Assembly: GCF_963678635.1 (NCBI RefSeq)
Contig: NC_087063.1
Span: forward strand, 62,411,850 to 62,475,849
Source of the DNA: Symsagittifera roscoffensis
Taxonomy: Eukaryota; Xenacoelomorpha; Acoela; Convolutidae
Length of the DNA stretch: 64,000 nucleotides
Direction of reading: 5' to 3'
Part shown: positions 46,601 to 58,600 of the stretch, in pieces
Layout: every line of letters starts with the position of its first letter
How positions within the stretch are numbered: position 1 is the first letter of the stretch
The notes under the pieces: model-generated
Seen by the model: only the letters and a program-made list of their open reading frames with translations
What the model was told of the DNA's origin: nothing
Database searches by the model: none
Position numbers and translations under genes: made by a program

Positions 46601-49600
46601 GATAAATGGTATTCCAATGATATTGTGCTTAATATCAGTGATATGAAATATTTGTTTAAATGGTTTATTTAAAATTTTATTTTGCTCTATTGTTCTTGTG
46701 GGGAGAAAAAATAATTGAACTTTTCCATAGTTTACCAATGTTGATCCTTGTGCTGTTGCTAGTTTACTGGAGGTTGCAAGAGGTGTTAATTTTGGGTGTA
46801 ATGTTTTGATTTCATTCCATGTGGGAATGTTTATTATGTTTGATTCTGCTCCTGAATCAATTAAAAAATCAATTTCAAGATCTGGTGGTTGAAATTCTTT
46901 GTTTCTTGGACTTTCTAAAAGAAATGGTATTGTCCAAGTTTTTTCTTTGGGTTGTTCTTTTTGTATATTTTGATAGATGTGATTTGTATTCAAGCATTTT
47001 GTTTTGTCATTTTCATTGGATTTATTTACAGTGTTGATTTCGTTAGTTTCTTGTGCCGTTTGTGTGGTATGGATGGGTTCAATATAATAATTGTGAAGGA
47101 GTTCTAATTGATTTTCATATATATGTGATGAAAAAGGTTGTTCATATATAATAGGTTCGTAGTCATTTTCGACTGCTATCATATTTATGGAGAGAGTGTT
47201 TTCTGTATCACTTTCTGTGTCTGATGATCCACAGTTTATTTGATTTAGTTGTAGTTTGTTATTTCCTGTGTCATCAATACTTGGGGAGTCTGATGTTGTT
47301 TTTGGAATTGATTGTACTTGGTTAATATGTCTTTGATGTTTGGGTGTACTACTTCTGTGGCAATTTGTAGAATTATTATAATGGTTATTATTTCTGTGTG
47401 GTGATTGGGAATAATTTCTATAACGATTATTATAACTTAAATGTCGATTTTGTGAATTGTTTCGTGATCTGTTTTGATAATTATCGTTTGATCTGTTATA
47501 GTTTGATCTGTTATATGAGTTATTCCTTGATCGATTGTTCGGGTAATTCTGATTTCGGTTGTTTGAATAACTTCTATTTCGATTATTTGAGTAGTTTCTA
47601 TTTCTATTATATGATGAGTTTCGTGATTGATTGTTTGGATAGTATTTATTCCTTATGTTTGATTGGGAATTAGATCTAGAAACAAATTGTGTTGTATTTG
47701 AGTTTGATCTGGAGTAGTTATTTCGACTATTTGGTCGATTATAATGATTTTGTAAAGAATTCTGTGTATTTCTTCGTTCTGGTGATCTTCCTCTATAACT
47801 TGAGTTATATGGTGATTGAGTTCTCGTGTAATTGGTATTGTTCGGAAGTGGTTTTCCTGAACTGTTGTTGCTGTATACATTTTTGTTTGGTAGATTTTGA
47901 TCTTTCTTCATGTATTGATAGAATGATTTATTTGGTTCTTTATATTTTTGAGGTTTGTTTTGGTTATCCTGTTGTTTTTGTCTACCTTCAGAAATACTAT
48001 GTCCATATCGTCGGCAATAATTACACCACTTTTTGAAAGATGGTTTGCCTTTAAAGTTTGGGTGTTTTTCATAAATATTTAGTATTTCAGTGATTTTTTC
48101 AACGAGGTCTGTATCTGATTCTTGTATGTTGTTGATATTTGTGGTATTTGTTTCAATTCGATTAACATATTGTAACTTCAGATTTTCTGTTTCTTCAAGT
48201 TTCATTGTGATTTCTGCTTGCTCTAGTTTGTCTACTAGTTTTCGAAAATCTAGATCGTGCTCTCGAATTGAGGAGGGATGGGATGCTCTCTTTTTTATTG
48301 CTATTTTCCTTAATTGAGGTGTTAAGGTCATCATTAATATTTCTGTCATTTTTGTGTTTTTATAGTCATGTGTATTTAATGAATATGCTTTTCGAACTAG
48401 TGTTTCGATACGTACTGCTAATTGTTTGATGATTTCATTTGGTAATCTGCGAATTTCATTACATAAAACTCTTTGTTGTTGTTTATTTCTCTCGGATTCA
48501 AACATTTTTGAAAATTCTTGTGTAAATTTTTTCCAATTTGATTTTATTTCTATAGGCAATACTGAAAACCATTTTTGGGCTGCGCCATCTAAGGTTGTTT
48601 GTATCAACGCTGTGCGTCGATGTATCCAATTTGGGTGTAGTGGTGTATTAATTGGTTCAGGTCCTATATTTAGAATTAAATTTGCTGTTACTGCATTTAA
48701 ATAATCTTCTACAGAATATTCAGGGTCTGTTCCTGTGAATACCATTAATGGTTTGTTTGATGTTATTGATGATCCACCCATAAGGTATGGATTCATTGTC
48801 ATTTGTAATGATTCTGCGGCATTTGGCATTTGTGAAAAGTTTGAAAGTTGATTTTTTGTTATTTCGTGTTGTTGAAGATAATATGGGAGTGGTATTTCAT
48901 TTTGCATTTGTGTTGGTTGATACGAGTGTGTAATCATTGGGTTTTGTGGCTGAATTGGTTGAAAAGATTGTGTATTAACTGGGTTTTGCATTTGTATTGG
49001 TTGTTGATTTTGTGTATCTGTTGGATGTGGAGAAAAAAATCTATGATATGTATGTGGTTTTTGCACTCCTTGTCCACGATATTCTTGAGTATATGGTGCA
49101 AATATATCTGGTTGTAAATAATCATCATCAGAGGATAAATAATCCGTTTGATGAGGTGCTTGCTTTTTATTTTTATTTTGTTGAAAGAATGGGTAATTTT
49201 CACTACGATCCTGTGGAGGATGTGAATTAGTTTGAAAATTTACTGAATTGGTTATTGCCATTGGGTTATCCCAATATCGAGATCTTATCTGATTATTATT
49301 ATTTTTTCGTGGGGGATAGTTTGTTTTTGATGAATGTGCGTAATTATAATTGTGTTCCGCAAAAGTGTTTCTTGTGAACGTTCTGCGTGTTTTTGAAGGT
49401 ACTGTCATGGGTCTATATGTTTGATAATCCATTTGTGAATATTTTGGAGCAACCGAAGGTTTAACGGTTGATTGTAAGGTTACCTGTGCTAGTGAAGTGT
49501 TTGTATTTCTTGGTGTTGTTAAATTTGGACGCATCGGTGAAATACTTTGTTGTGTAGTTGTTGTTGTTTGAACGATTTCTTCATTTATGAAGTGTGATGG

Positions 49601-52600
49601 TGTTTGAATATCTTGTTGAGTAAGATTCCTAGTTCCATTAAGGTTTTAATTGTGTATGACGGTCGAAATAAAACTGTTATTTCGCGTATCAGGTAAAAAT
49701 GTATTGTAGTTTAATGGTGTTGCATCAATGGTTAATGGTATTACTCTTACATAATCTCTTATATAAGATATTGTACTTGTTGCTTGACTTGAGATTGATT
49801 GTGGGATATTTATGAATGCATAATGAGACCATTCGGGGTCCCAAACGTAGTCTGACTGTTCTGTGATGGCGGTATCATCGTTTGAATTTTGAGGTCTGAA
49901 ATTTTTTCTTGCTTGCGAAATTAAATCTATATTATGTGTGAAATAATCTATTATAAACCATGCCAAAATTTTTTGTAAGTCATGTTTTGTATGTTGTGAA
50001 ACTTCATCTTTAGTGAAATTTTCTTTAATTATATGTAGCAAAGTTGAAAATAGTGTGATTTCATGTCGTACCCTTATATGTTTGGATGTCTCTGTCGGTG
50101 AGACATTTGGGATTGGGGTTTTGTTTTCTAATATTGAAATATAACTATAATTTATTGCAAAAACTTCATTAGTAAATATGGAGTTTGCTCTTTGTGAGTT
50201 ATGATATTGTATGCTTTTTATATATTCTAAGACTACTTTTGAAAATTCTAAGTCAAGATCGTCTGTTTGAATTACATATTTGCGGTGATTCGGGTTTGGT
50301 GTGCTGAATTCTATGGTGTAGATTCCGTATTATGTGTTAAATTACATATACCTTTCAGATAGTGATCAATAATTTGTCTTTTTATTTTTTCATCTGAGAA
50401 CTCTGCTTTACATGGGCTGATTCCGGGTTTAAACAAATTTAGGAGGAAATTCTTGCGAAGATCATGTTGTCCTCTATTATCGGGTGCATCTACGAGGAAG
50501 GGGTAGATATCGTCATCATCTGGACTATCTTCACTTGGAGTGTGTGTTTGGCTCATTTTTTCGTTTAATGACTGTTAATAGGTAATTATCGATGTGTCTA
50601 ATTGGTTGATTCCAATTATACAAGTGTACTGGTTTGTGTTTATATTGCTTTTTTATTCTTCTTTTTCCTCTTTTTGATGAATTTGAAGTTGTTTCTGAGT
50701 CGGAAAAATATAATTGATCGTGAATGGGGCAATTTTTATCAATAGATTCCTTTAATTTATAAAGTTTGTCTAAATTGCTGGCTTCTGATTCTGGAAATGC
50801 GTTTCTATTTTTTGAAAATTTTTTTCGTGTGATTTGTCTTTGTTTGGTTATTATTTTTCTTTTTAGTGTTTGTCGTTTTGTTCTAATATATCCAACTGTT
50901 TGTGTATGAGGTGTGATTACGAGGTCGTATTTTGTGTTTTCTATTTCACAGTTGTGTAAAACGATTGTTTGTTTATTTCCTAGATTTTTAAATGACATAA
51001 GGTTTAGGATGACGGATGCAAAAAGTTGTTAGATGATTTCTATTTTCTTAAACTGTTAGTCCTTACGATTTTTTGGTTAGCTTAACCTGGGTCTATTTGT
51101 TCAGGGTTGGAGAGAAAAGTATATCGATTCCGAAGAGTGATTTTTTACTTTCTCGTGGCTAGTATAAGCTAAGGTGTTAACTTACTTAATCTTACTTAGG
51201 GGTAGTGATTGTGTTCAAGGGTTGGAGAATAGTAAATCGATCCACAAGGTTCAGGTATAATTAGAACGCGAGTAGTTCGTTAGATACTATTTTAAACTTA
51301 CTAAGTCTAAGATTTATCCTGGGTCTGATATGAGGAGGGTTCAAGTGAAGGATGAATAACCGAAGTTCTTCACTGTGTATCCTAATTTGAATGATTAGTT
51401 TTGTTCAAAAATTTCTATTAGTCTTGGGTTTTTTGAAAGGGTTGGATAGTGAATCGACGTTTGAGGTCGTTAGACACTAGCTAAGTGGGTGGGGGAGAAC
51501 AAAATTGTTCGTTTTGATCCAAGGAGAGGCCTTGATGATCAAGTTTTATATTTAATGAAATAGAAAAATTAATGTAGATCCAAGGATAAGCCTTGATGAT
51601 CTGATTTTAAAATTAAGTGAATTTAAGTTTAAAATGGTTTAAATTGTTTAAAAATTTTTTTTTAATGATTTTTAGTGAGCTTATGATTGCTGTTATGTTT
51701 AGGCGATGAAACTGGGACTACAGATGATTTTATGATTACTAACAATTGTTTGTCATGCTACTAATTTTTGTTTTGATTTTCATTAAATATTTTCCAAACA
51801 TGTTTTATATAATACTGCAGAATTTAGAATAACGATCTGAGATCTTTTTATCAATCGTTATTGTATATTAATAATTTTGTTAAGCGCCTGAAATGATCAT
51901 GATCGATTGTTCGGGTAATTCTGATTTCGGTTGTTTGAATAACTTCTATTTCGATTATTTGAGTAGTTTCTATTTCTATTATATGATGAGTTTCGTGATT
52001 AATTGTTTGGATAGTATTTATTCCTTATGTTTGATTGGGAATTAGATCCAGAAACAAATTGTGTTGTATTTGAGTTTGATCTGGAGTAGTTATTTCGACT
52101 ATTTGGTCGATTATAATGATTTTGTGAAGAATTCTGTGTATTTCTTCGTTCTGGTGATCTTCCTCTATAACTTGAGTTATATGGTGATTGAGTTCTCGTG
52201 TAATTGGTATTGTTCGGAAGTGGTTTTCCTGAACTGTTGTTGCTGTATACATTTTTGTTTGGTAGATTTTGATCTTTCTTCATGTATTGATAGAATGATT
52301 TATTTGGTTCTTTATATTTTTGAGGTTTGTTTTGGTTATCCTGTTGTTTTTGTCTACATTCAGAAATACTATGTCCATATCGTCGGCAATAATTACACCA
52401 CTTTTTGAAAGATGGTTTGCCTTTAAAATTTGGGTGTTTTTCATAAATATTTAGTATTTCAGTGATTTTTTCAACGAGGTCTGTATCTGATTCTTGTATG
52501 TTGTTGATATTTGTGGTATTTGTTTCAATTCGATTAACATATTGTAACTTCAGATTTTCTGTTTCTTCAAGTTTCATTGTGATTTCCGCTTGCTCTAGTT

Positions 52601-55600
52601 TGTCTACTAGTTTTCGAAAATCTAGATCGTGCTCTCGAATTGAGGAGGGATGGGATGCTCTCTTTTTTATTGCTATTTTTCTTAATTGAGGTGTTAAGGT
52701 CATCATTAATATTTCTGTCATTTTTGTGTTTTTATAGTCATGTGTATTTAATGAATATGCTTTTCGAACTAGTGTTTCGATACGTACTGCTAATTGTTTG
52801 ATGGTTTCATTTGGTAATCTGCGAATTTCATTACATAAAACTCTTTGTTGTTGTTTATTTCTCTCGGATTCAAACATTTTTGAAAATTCTTGTGTAAATT
52901 TTTTCCAATTTGATTTTATTTCTATAGGCAATACTGAAAACCATTTTTGGGCTGCGCCATCTAAGGTTGTTTGTATCAACGCTGTGCGTCGATGTATCCA
53001 ATTTGGGTGTAGTGGTGTATTAATTGGTTCAGGTCCTATATTTAGAATTAAATTTGCTGTTACTGCATTTAAATAATCTTCTACAGAATATTCAGGGTCT
53101 GTTCCTGTGAATACCATTAATGGTTTGTTTGATGTTATTGATGATCCACCCATAAGGTATGGATTCATTGTCATTTGTAATGATTCTGCGGCATTTGGCA
53201 TTTGTGAAAAGTTTGAAAGTTGATTTTTTGTTATTTCGTGTTGTTGAAGATAATATGGGAGTGGTATTTCATTTTGCATTTGTGTTGGTTGATACGAGTG
53301 TGTAATCATTGGGTTTTGTGGCTGAATTGGTTGAAAAGATTGTGTATTAACTGGGTTTTGCATTTGTATTGGTTGTTGATTTTGTGTATCTGTTGGATGT
53401 GGAGAAAAAAATCTATGATATGTATGTGGTTTTTGCACTCCTTGTCCACGATATTCTTGAGTATATGGTGCAAATATATCTGGTTGTAAATAATCATCAT
53501 CAGAGGATAAATAATCCGTTTGATGAGGTGCTTGCTTTTTATTTTTATTTTGATGAAAGAATGGGTAATTTTCACTACGATCCTGTGGAGGATGTGAATT
53601 AGTTTGAAAATTTACTGAATTGGTTATTGCCATTGGGTTATCCCAATATCGAGATCTTATCTGATTATTATTATTTTTTCGTGGGGGATAGTTTGTTTTT
53701 GATGAATGTGCGTAATTATAATTGTGTTCCGCAAAAGTGTTTCTTGTGAACGTTCTGCGTGTTTTTGAAGGTACTGTCATGGGTCTATATGTTTGATAAT
53801 CCATTTGTGAATATTTTGGAGCAACCGAAGGTTTAACGGTTGATTGTAAGGTTACCTGTGCTAGTGAAGTGTTTGTATTTCTTGGTGTTGTTAAATTTGG
53901 ACGCATCGGTGAAATACTTTGTTGTGTAGTTGTTGTTGTTTGAACGATTTCTTCATTTATGAAGTGTGATGGTGTTTGAATATCTTGTTGAGTAAGATTC
54001 CTAGTTCCATTAAGGTTTTAATTGTGTATGACGGTCGAAATAAAACTGTTATTTCGCGTATCAGGTAAAAATGTATTGTAGTTTAATGGTGTTGCATCAA
54101 TGGTTAATGGTATTACTCTTACATAATCTCTTATATAAGATATTGTACTTGTTGCTTGACTTGAGATTGATTGTGGGATATTTATGAATGCATAATGAGA
54201 CCATTCGGGGTCCCAAACGTAGTCTGACTGTTCTGTGATGGCGGTATCATCGTTTGAATTTTGAGGTCTGAAATTTTTTCTTGCTTGCGAAATTAAATCT
54301 ATATTATGTGTGAAATAATCTATTATAAACCATGCCAAAATTTTTTGTAAGTCATGTTTTGTATGTTGTGAAACTTCATCTTTAGTGAAATTTTCTTTAA
54401 TTATATGGAGCAAAGTTGAAAATAGTGTGATTTCATGTCGTACCCTTATATGTTTGGATGTCTCTGTCGGTGAGACATTTGGGATTGGGGTTTCGTTTTC
54501 TAATATTGAAATATAACTATAATTTATTGCAAAACTTCATTAGTAAATATGGAGTTTGCTCTTTGTGAGTTATGATATTGTATGCTTTTTATATATTCTA
54601 AGAATACTTTTGAAAATTCTAAGTCAAGATCGTCTGTTTGAATTACATATTTGCGGTGATTCGGGTTTGGTGTGCTGAATTCTATGGTGTAGATTCCGTA
54701 TTGTTGTGTTAAATTACATATATCTTTCAGATAGTGATCAATAATTTGTCTTTTTATTTTTTCATCTGAGAACTCTGCTTTACATGGGCTGATTCCGGGT
54801 TTAAAAAAATTTAGGAGGAAATTCTTGCGAAGATCATGTTGTCCTCTATTATCGGGTGCATCTACGAGGAAGGGGTAGATATCGTTATCATCTGGACTAT
54901 CTTCACTTGGAGTGTGTGTTTGGCTCATTTTTTCGTTTAATGACTGTTAATAGGTAATTATCGATGTGTCTAATTGGTTGATTCCAATTATACAAGTGTA
55001 CTGGTTTGTGTTTATATTGCTTTTTTATTCTTCTTTTTCCTCTTTTTGATGAATTTGAAGTTGTTTCTGAGTCGGAAAAATATAATTGATCGTGAATGGG
55101 GCAATTTTTATCAATAGATTCTTTTAATTTATAAAGTTCGTCTAAATTGCTGGCTTCTGATTCTGGAAATGCGTTTCTATTTTTTGAAAAATTTTTTCGT
55201 GTGATTTGTCTTTGTTTGGTTATTATTTTTCTTTTTAGTGTTTGTCGTTTTGTTCTAATATATCCAACTGTTTGTGTATGAGGTGTGATTACGAGGTCGT
55301 ATTTTGTGTTTTCTATTTCACAGTTGTGTAAAACGATTGTTTGTTTATTTCCTAGATTTTTAAATGACATAAGGTTTAGGATGACGGATGCAAAAAGTTG
55401 TTAGATGATTTCTATTTTCTTAAACTGTTAGTCCTTACGATTTTTTGGTTAGCTTAATCTGGGTCTATTTGTTCAGGGTTGGAGAGAAAAGTATATCGAT
55501 TTCGAAGAGTGATTTTTTACTTTCTCGTGGCTAGTATAAGCTAAGGTGTTAACTTATTTAATCTTACTTAGGGGTAGTGATTGTGTTCAAGGGTTGGAGA

Positions 55601-58600
55601 ATAGTAAATCGATCCACAAGGTTCAGGTATAATTAGAACGCGAGTAGTTCGTTAGATACTATTTTAAACTTACTAAGTCTAAGATTTATCCTGGGTCTGA
55701 TATGAGGAGGGTTCAAGTGAAGGATGAATAACCGAAGTTCTTCACTGTGTATCCTAATTTGAATGATTAGTTTTGTTCAAAAATTTCTATTAGTCTTGGG
55801 TTTTTTGAAAGGGTTGGATAGTGAATCGACGTTTGAGGTCGTTAGACACTAGCTAAGTGGGTGGGGGAGAACAAAATTGTTCGTTTTGATCCAAGGATAG
55901 GCCTTGATGATCAAGTTTTATATTTAATGAAATAGAAAAATTAATGTAGATCCAAGGATAAGCCTTGATGATCTGGGTTTAAAATTAAGTGAATTTAAGT
56001 TTAAAATGGTTTAAATTGTTTAAAAAATTTTTTTAATGATTTTTAGTGAGCTTATGATTGCTGTTATGTTTAGGCGATGAAACTGGGACTACAGATGATT
56101 TTATGATTACTAACAATTGTTTGTCATGCTACTAATTTTTGTTTTGATTTTCAATAAATATTTTCCAAACATGTTTTATATAATACTGCAGAATTTAGGA
56201 AAACGATCTGAGATCTTTTTATCAATCGTTATTGTATATTAATAATTTTGTTAAGCGCCTGAAATGATCATGAAGATTGACTTCAAGATTTTATGTTTGT
56301 AAATGAAAATCTAAATTCATTGCTAATAAAATTCTAAATATAAAAGTTTTTGTTGGCTTTTGCCGAACTATCATATAACTATATGGTAAGTTTCTACTTT
56401 GTCGTATGTCGTCTCTGGTTTGAGATCTTCTTCCAATTCCGGGTAGTTCTATTATCGTTCGGAATATTGGCTCTGATCTATTGAGTCGTAGAGACATTTC
56501 GATTAAATTATCGTCGTATAACATTTTGAAAATGTTTTGTCTAAATTCTAATCTATTTTTGGTTATTTCTCAGCTATTAAGGTCTTGTTCGAGACTTATG
56601 GTCGCACCAGATGAGTTAGGACCGAGGTGGTTAACTCATAGAGTAATTTCGGATAGGGTACACCGTCTGCTCGTCACGCTATCTTATTTTCGGCCGGATA
56701 GATTCGTGCAACTTCTTAGTCTAATACCGATCCTAATCTTACTCTTATACTATCTAGTCTCAGGTTGTTTAATTAGTCTCTGCTAGGCTCAATAGATCTA
56801 GGGTATACCGGTTTATTGCGGCTGCTGAAGTTCTCTTGGAGAGGCAACTAATTTCTAAGTTAATTTCAAATCTCTCTGGTGCTGAAATTACAAGTAATTT
56901 CAGCACTTACAAATAAGTGGGTTGTTAGTTAGATGGATCATGATTGGTTAATATTAAATACTTTACACTGGTAAAATATCTAATTTATCCAATCATAAAA
57001 TGTAGTTTAGATCAGGTTCCAATATTTAAGTCTTAAGAAAAGGATTGTCATTTATGTAATGTGAGACGATTTTTTTTCTTAGTGTTGTTAATGAAAAGTC
57101 AAATTTGATTTTTGCAGTTTGATATTTGAATTTTTTTGAACTCACTTCTTTTATTTTGTTAACAGTAGGGTAACTTTCATTTTTCTATAGTTCTTTTTTC
57201 AGTTTTCTATAGTTCCTTGATTTTTTTCAGTTTTCTATAGTTCCTTGAAATTTTTTCAAATGTCCGTTGGCTATATTTACAACTGTCATAAAATGATCTT
57301 ACTGCATCTTACTCAGCTCCTGAAGCTGTATTTCAAACCTTTTCTGGGTGCAAGAAACAAACAGAGAATGGATAAAAAAAATTTGTTTTGGTTTTCATCA
57401 TAATGATGAAAATCTCGCCGTTCAAATTTGATACAACTGTTCCAAATCGCGTGCAATACAGTGTTTTACAACTGCTACTGTTACAACAATTGACTACATT
57501 TGTTTATCAACAAATTTTATCATATTTAAAGTAGCTCAGACTCTTATTTCAGTAAGGATGATTTTTTTGGTTTTCTTTTCCAGGAAAATCTTAAAAAGCT
57601 CTCATATTTAAAAGTGTGTTTTCATTCATATAAATGAACATGAATGCCTCTAGGTATATATGCGCTTTTTGGGTTAAATTCAAGTTAATTTGATAGATCG
57701 TAGGCAAAATGCACTATCTAATTATGAAAGCTGAAAGGTTGCCAAAAAACGTGACTGATTTCTAATTTCGAAAAAAGAATTTATTTGTTAATTTTCCCAG
57801 TGAAATAAAAGTTTTTCCTAATAATTCAGCTTCCTCAAAATAGGTTAATTTTATCAAGAAAGAGCTAATTATCAGTAGTGGATTTAGGGGGGCGGGGGGC
57901 GGACACCCCCCTCCTGTCAGGGATTCGACCCCCTGCCAACCCAAAGGGTCCCCCCTTTGTACTATTTTGAGATATCCATTTTTTGGCCGACTGACCTGAA
58001 AGTTTTTCAAAAAGCGCCTTCGGCTCCAATCTATACTAATTATGAGGGGGAAGCGCGCGCCAAAAAATCGCGATTTTTTGGTCGACATTTTTCAAAAAAT
58101 GCCTAAAAACGCCTCTTTTTTTGGCTTTTTTTCAAAAATTTGCCTGTGGCGCCGAAAATTTGGTCTAATTAGGGACTTCATATTGGTTTGGGAGAGCTCA
58201 GAAAATCATTTTGGTCGAAATAAAAATTTTTAGGAAGTGAGCCTATGGTCCAGCCAGACAGTCCAGAAGGAGAAGATGAAACAGGCACAGCCGAGGATAC
58301 TCCTAAAGACTCAAACACTGCAGCTGGTGCCAATCCACCAGGTTCTAATCCAGCTGCTTCAAAACCTCCCTCAAATGACGATACATCCTCGTTCGCATCT
58401 TCAGGTGTTTAATTACAGATTTTCCAAAAAGCTCAAAAGATCCGAAATTACGGAAATATGGTAAGAATTATTATCGCCTCAAAATTATATCTGCAGTTGA
58501 AACTCCAGGTTTGTCCGATTATTGAAAAACAGTTCACTAATTGGTGTATTTATTAAGTAAACTTTTTCGGACTAAACCAAGTAAAGGCAAAACGATTTCA

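Larger units (their letters stand above)
47528..56270. repeat. 4.37-kb tandem duplication inside copy 2
   Basis: Unit A is 47528-51899 and unit B 51900-56270, the same sequence with an offset of 4372 (4371 at the far end) and few differences. Each holds leader, ORF1 and the first ~950 codons of gag. The junction at 51900-51902 shares TGA between leader and gag sequence. Confidence 0.95.
34195..57021 (-). mobile_element. Giant LTR retrotransposon, copy 2, complete but decayed
   Basis: Two 410-bp LTRs (34195-34604 and 56612-57021) in the same orientation are flanked by ATAT (34191-34194 and 57022-57025). They differ at about 11 positions by hand count (~2.7%), so the insertion is not very recent. 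Total 22,827 bp, or about 18,455 without the internal duplication. Gag-Pol has several nonsense changes and frameshifts, the integrase Glu is replaced, and Env and ORF-X are frameshifted. It lies in the host intron between exons 9 and 10, antisense to the gene. Confidence 0.97.

Noticed and set aside
34195-57021. Directed G-to-A hypermutation as the cause of copy 2 decay
   Set aside because: Some changes are G to A (TGG to TAG, GAA to AAA) but others are C to T, T to G and indels; there is no clear bias by hand inspection.
51900-57021. A second, separate element insertion next to copy 2
   Set aside because: The junction lies inside leader/gag with no LTR or target duplication; an offset repeat of 4372 bp explains it.
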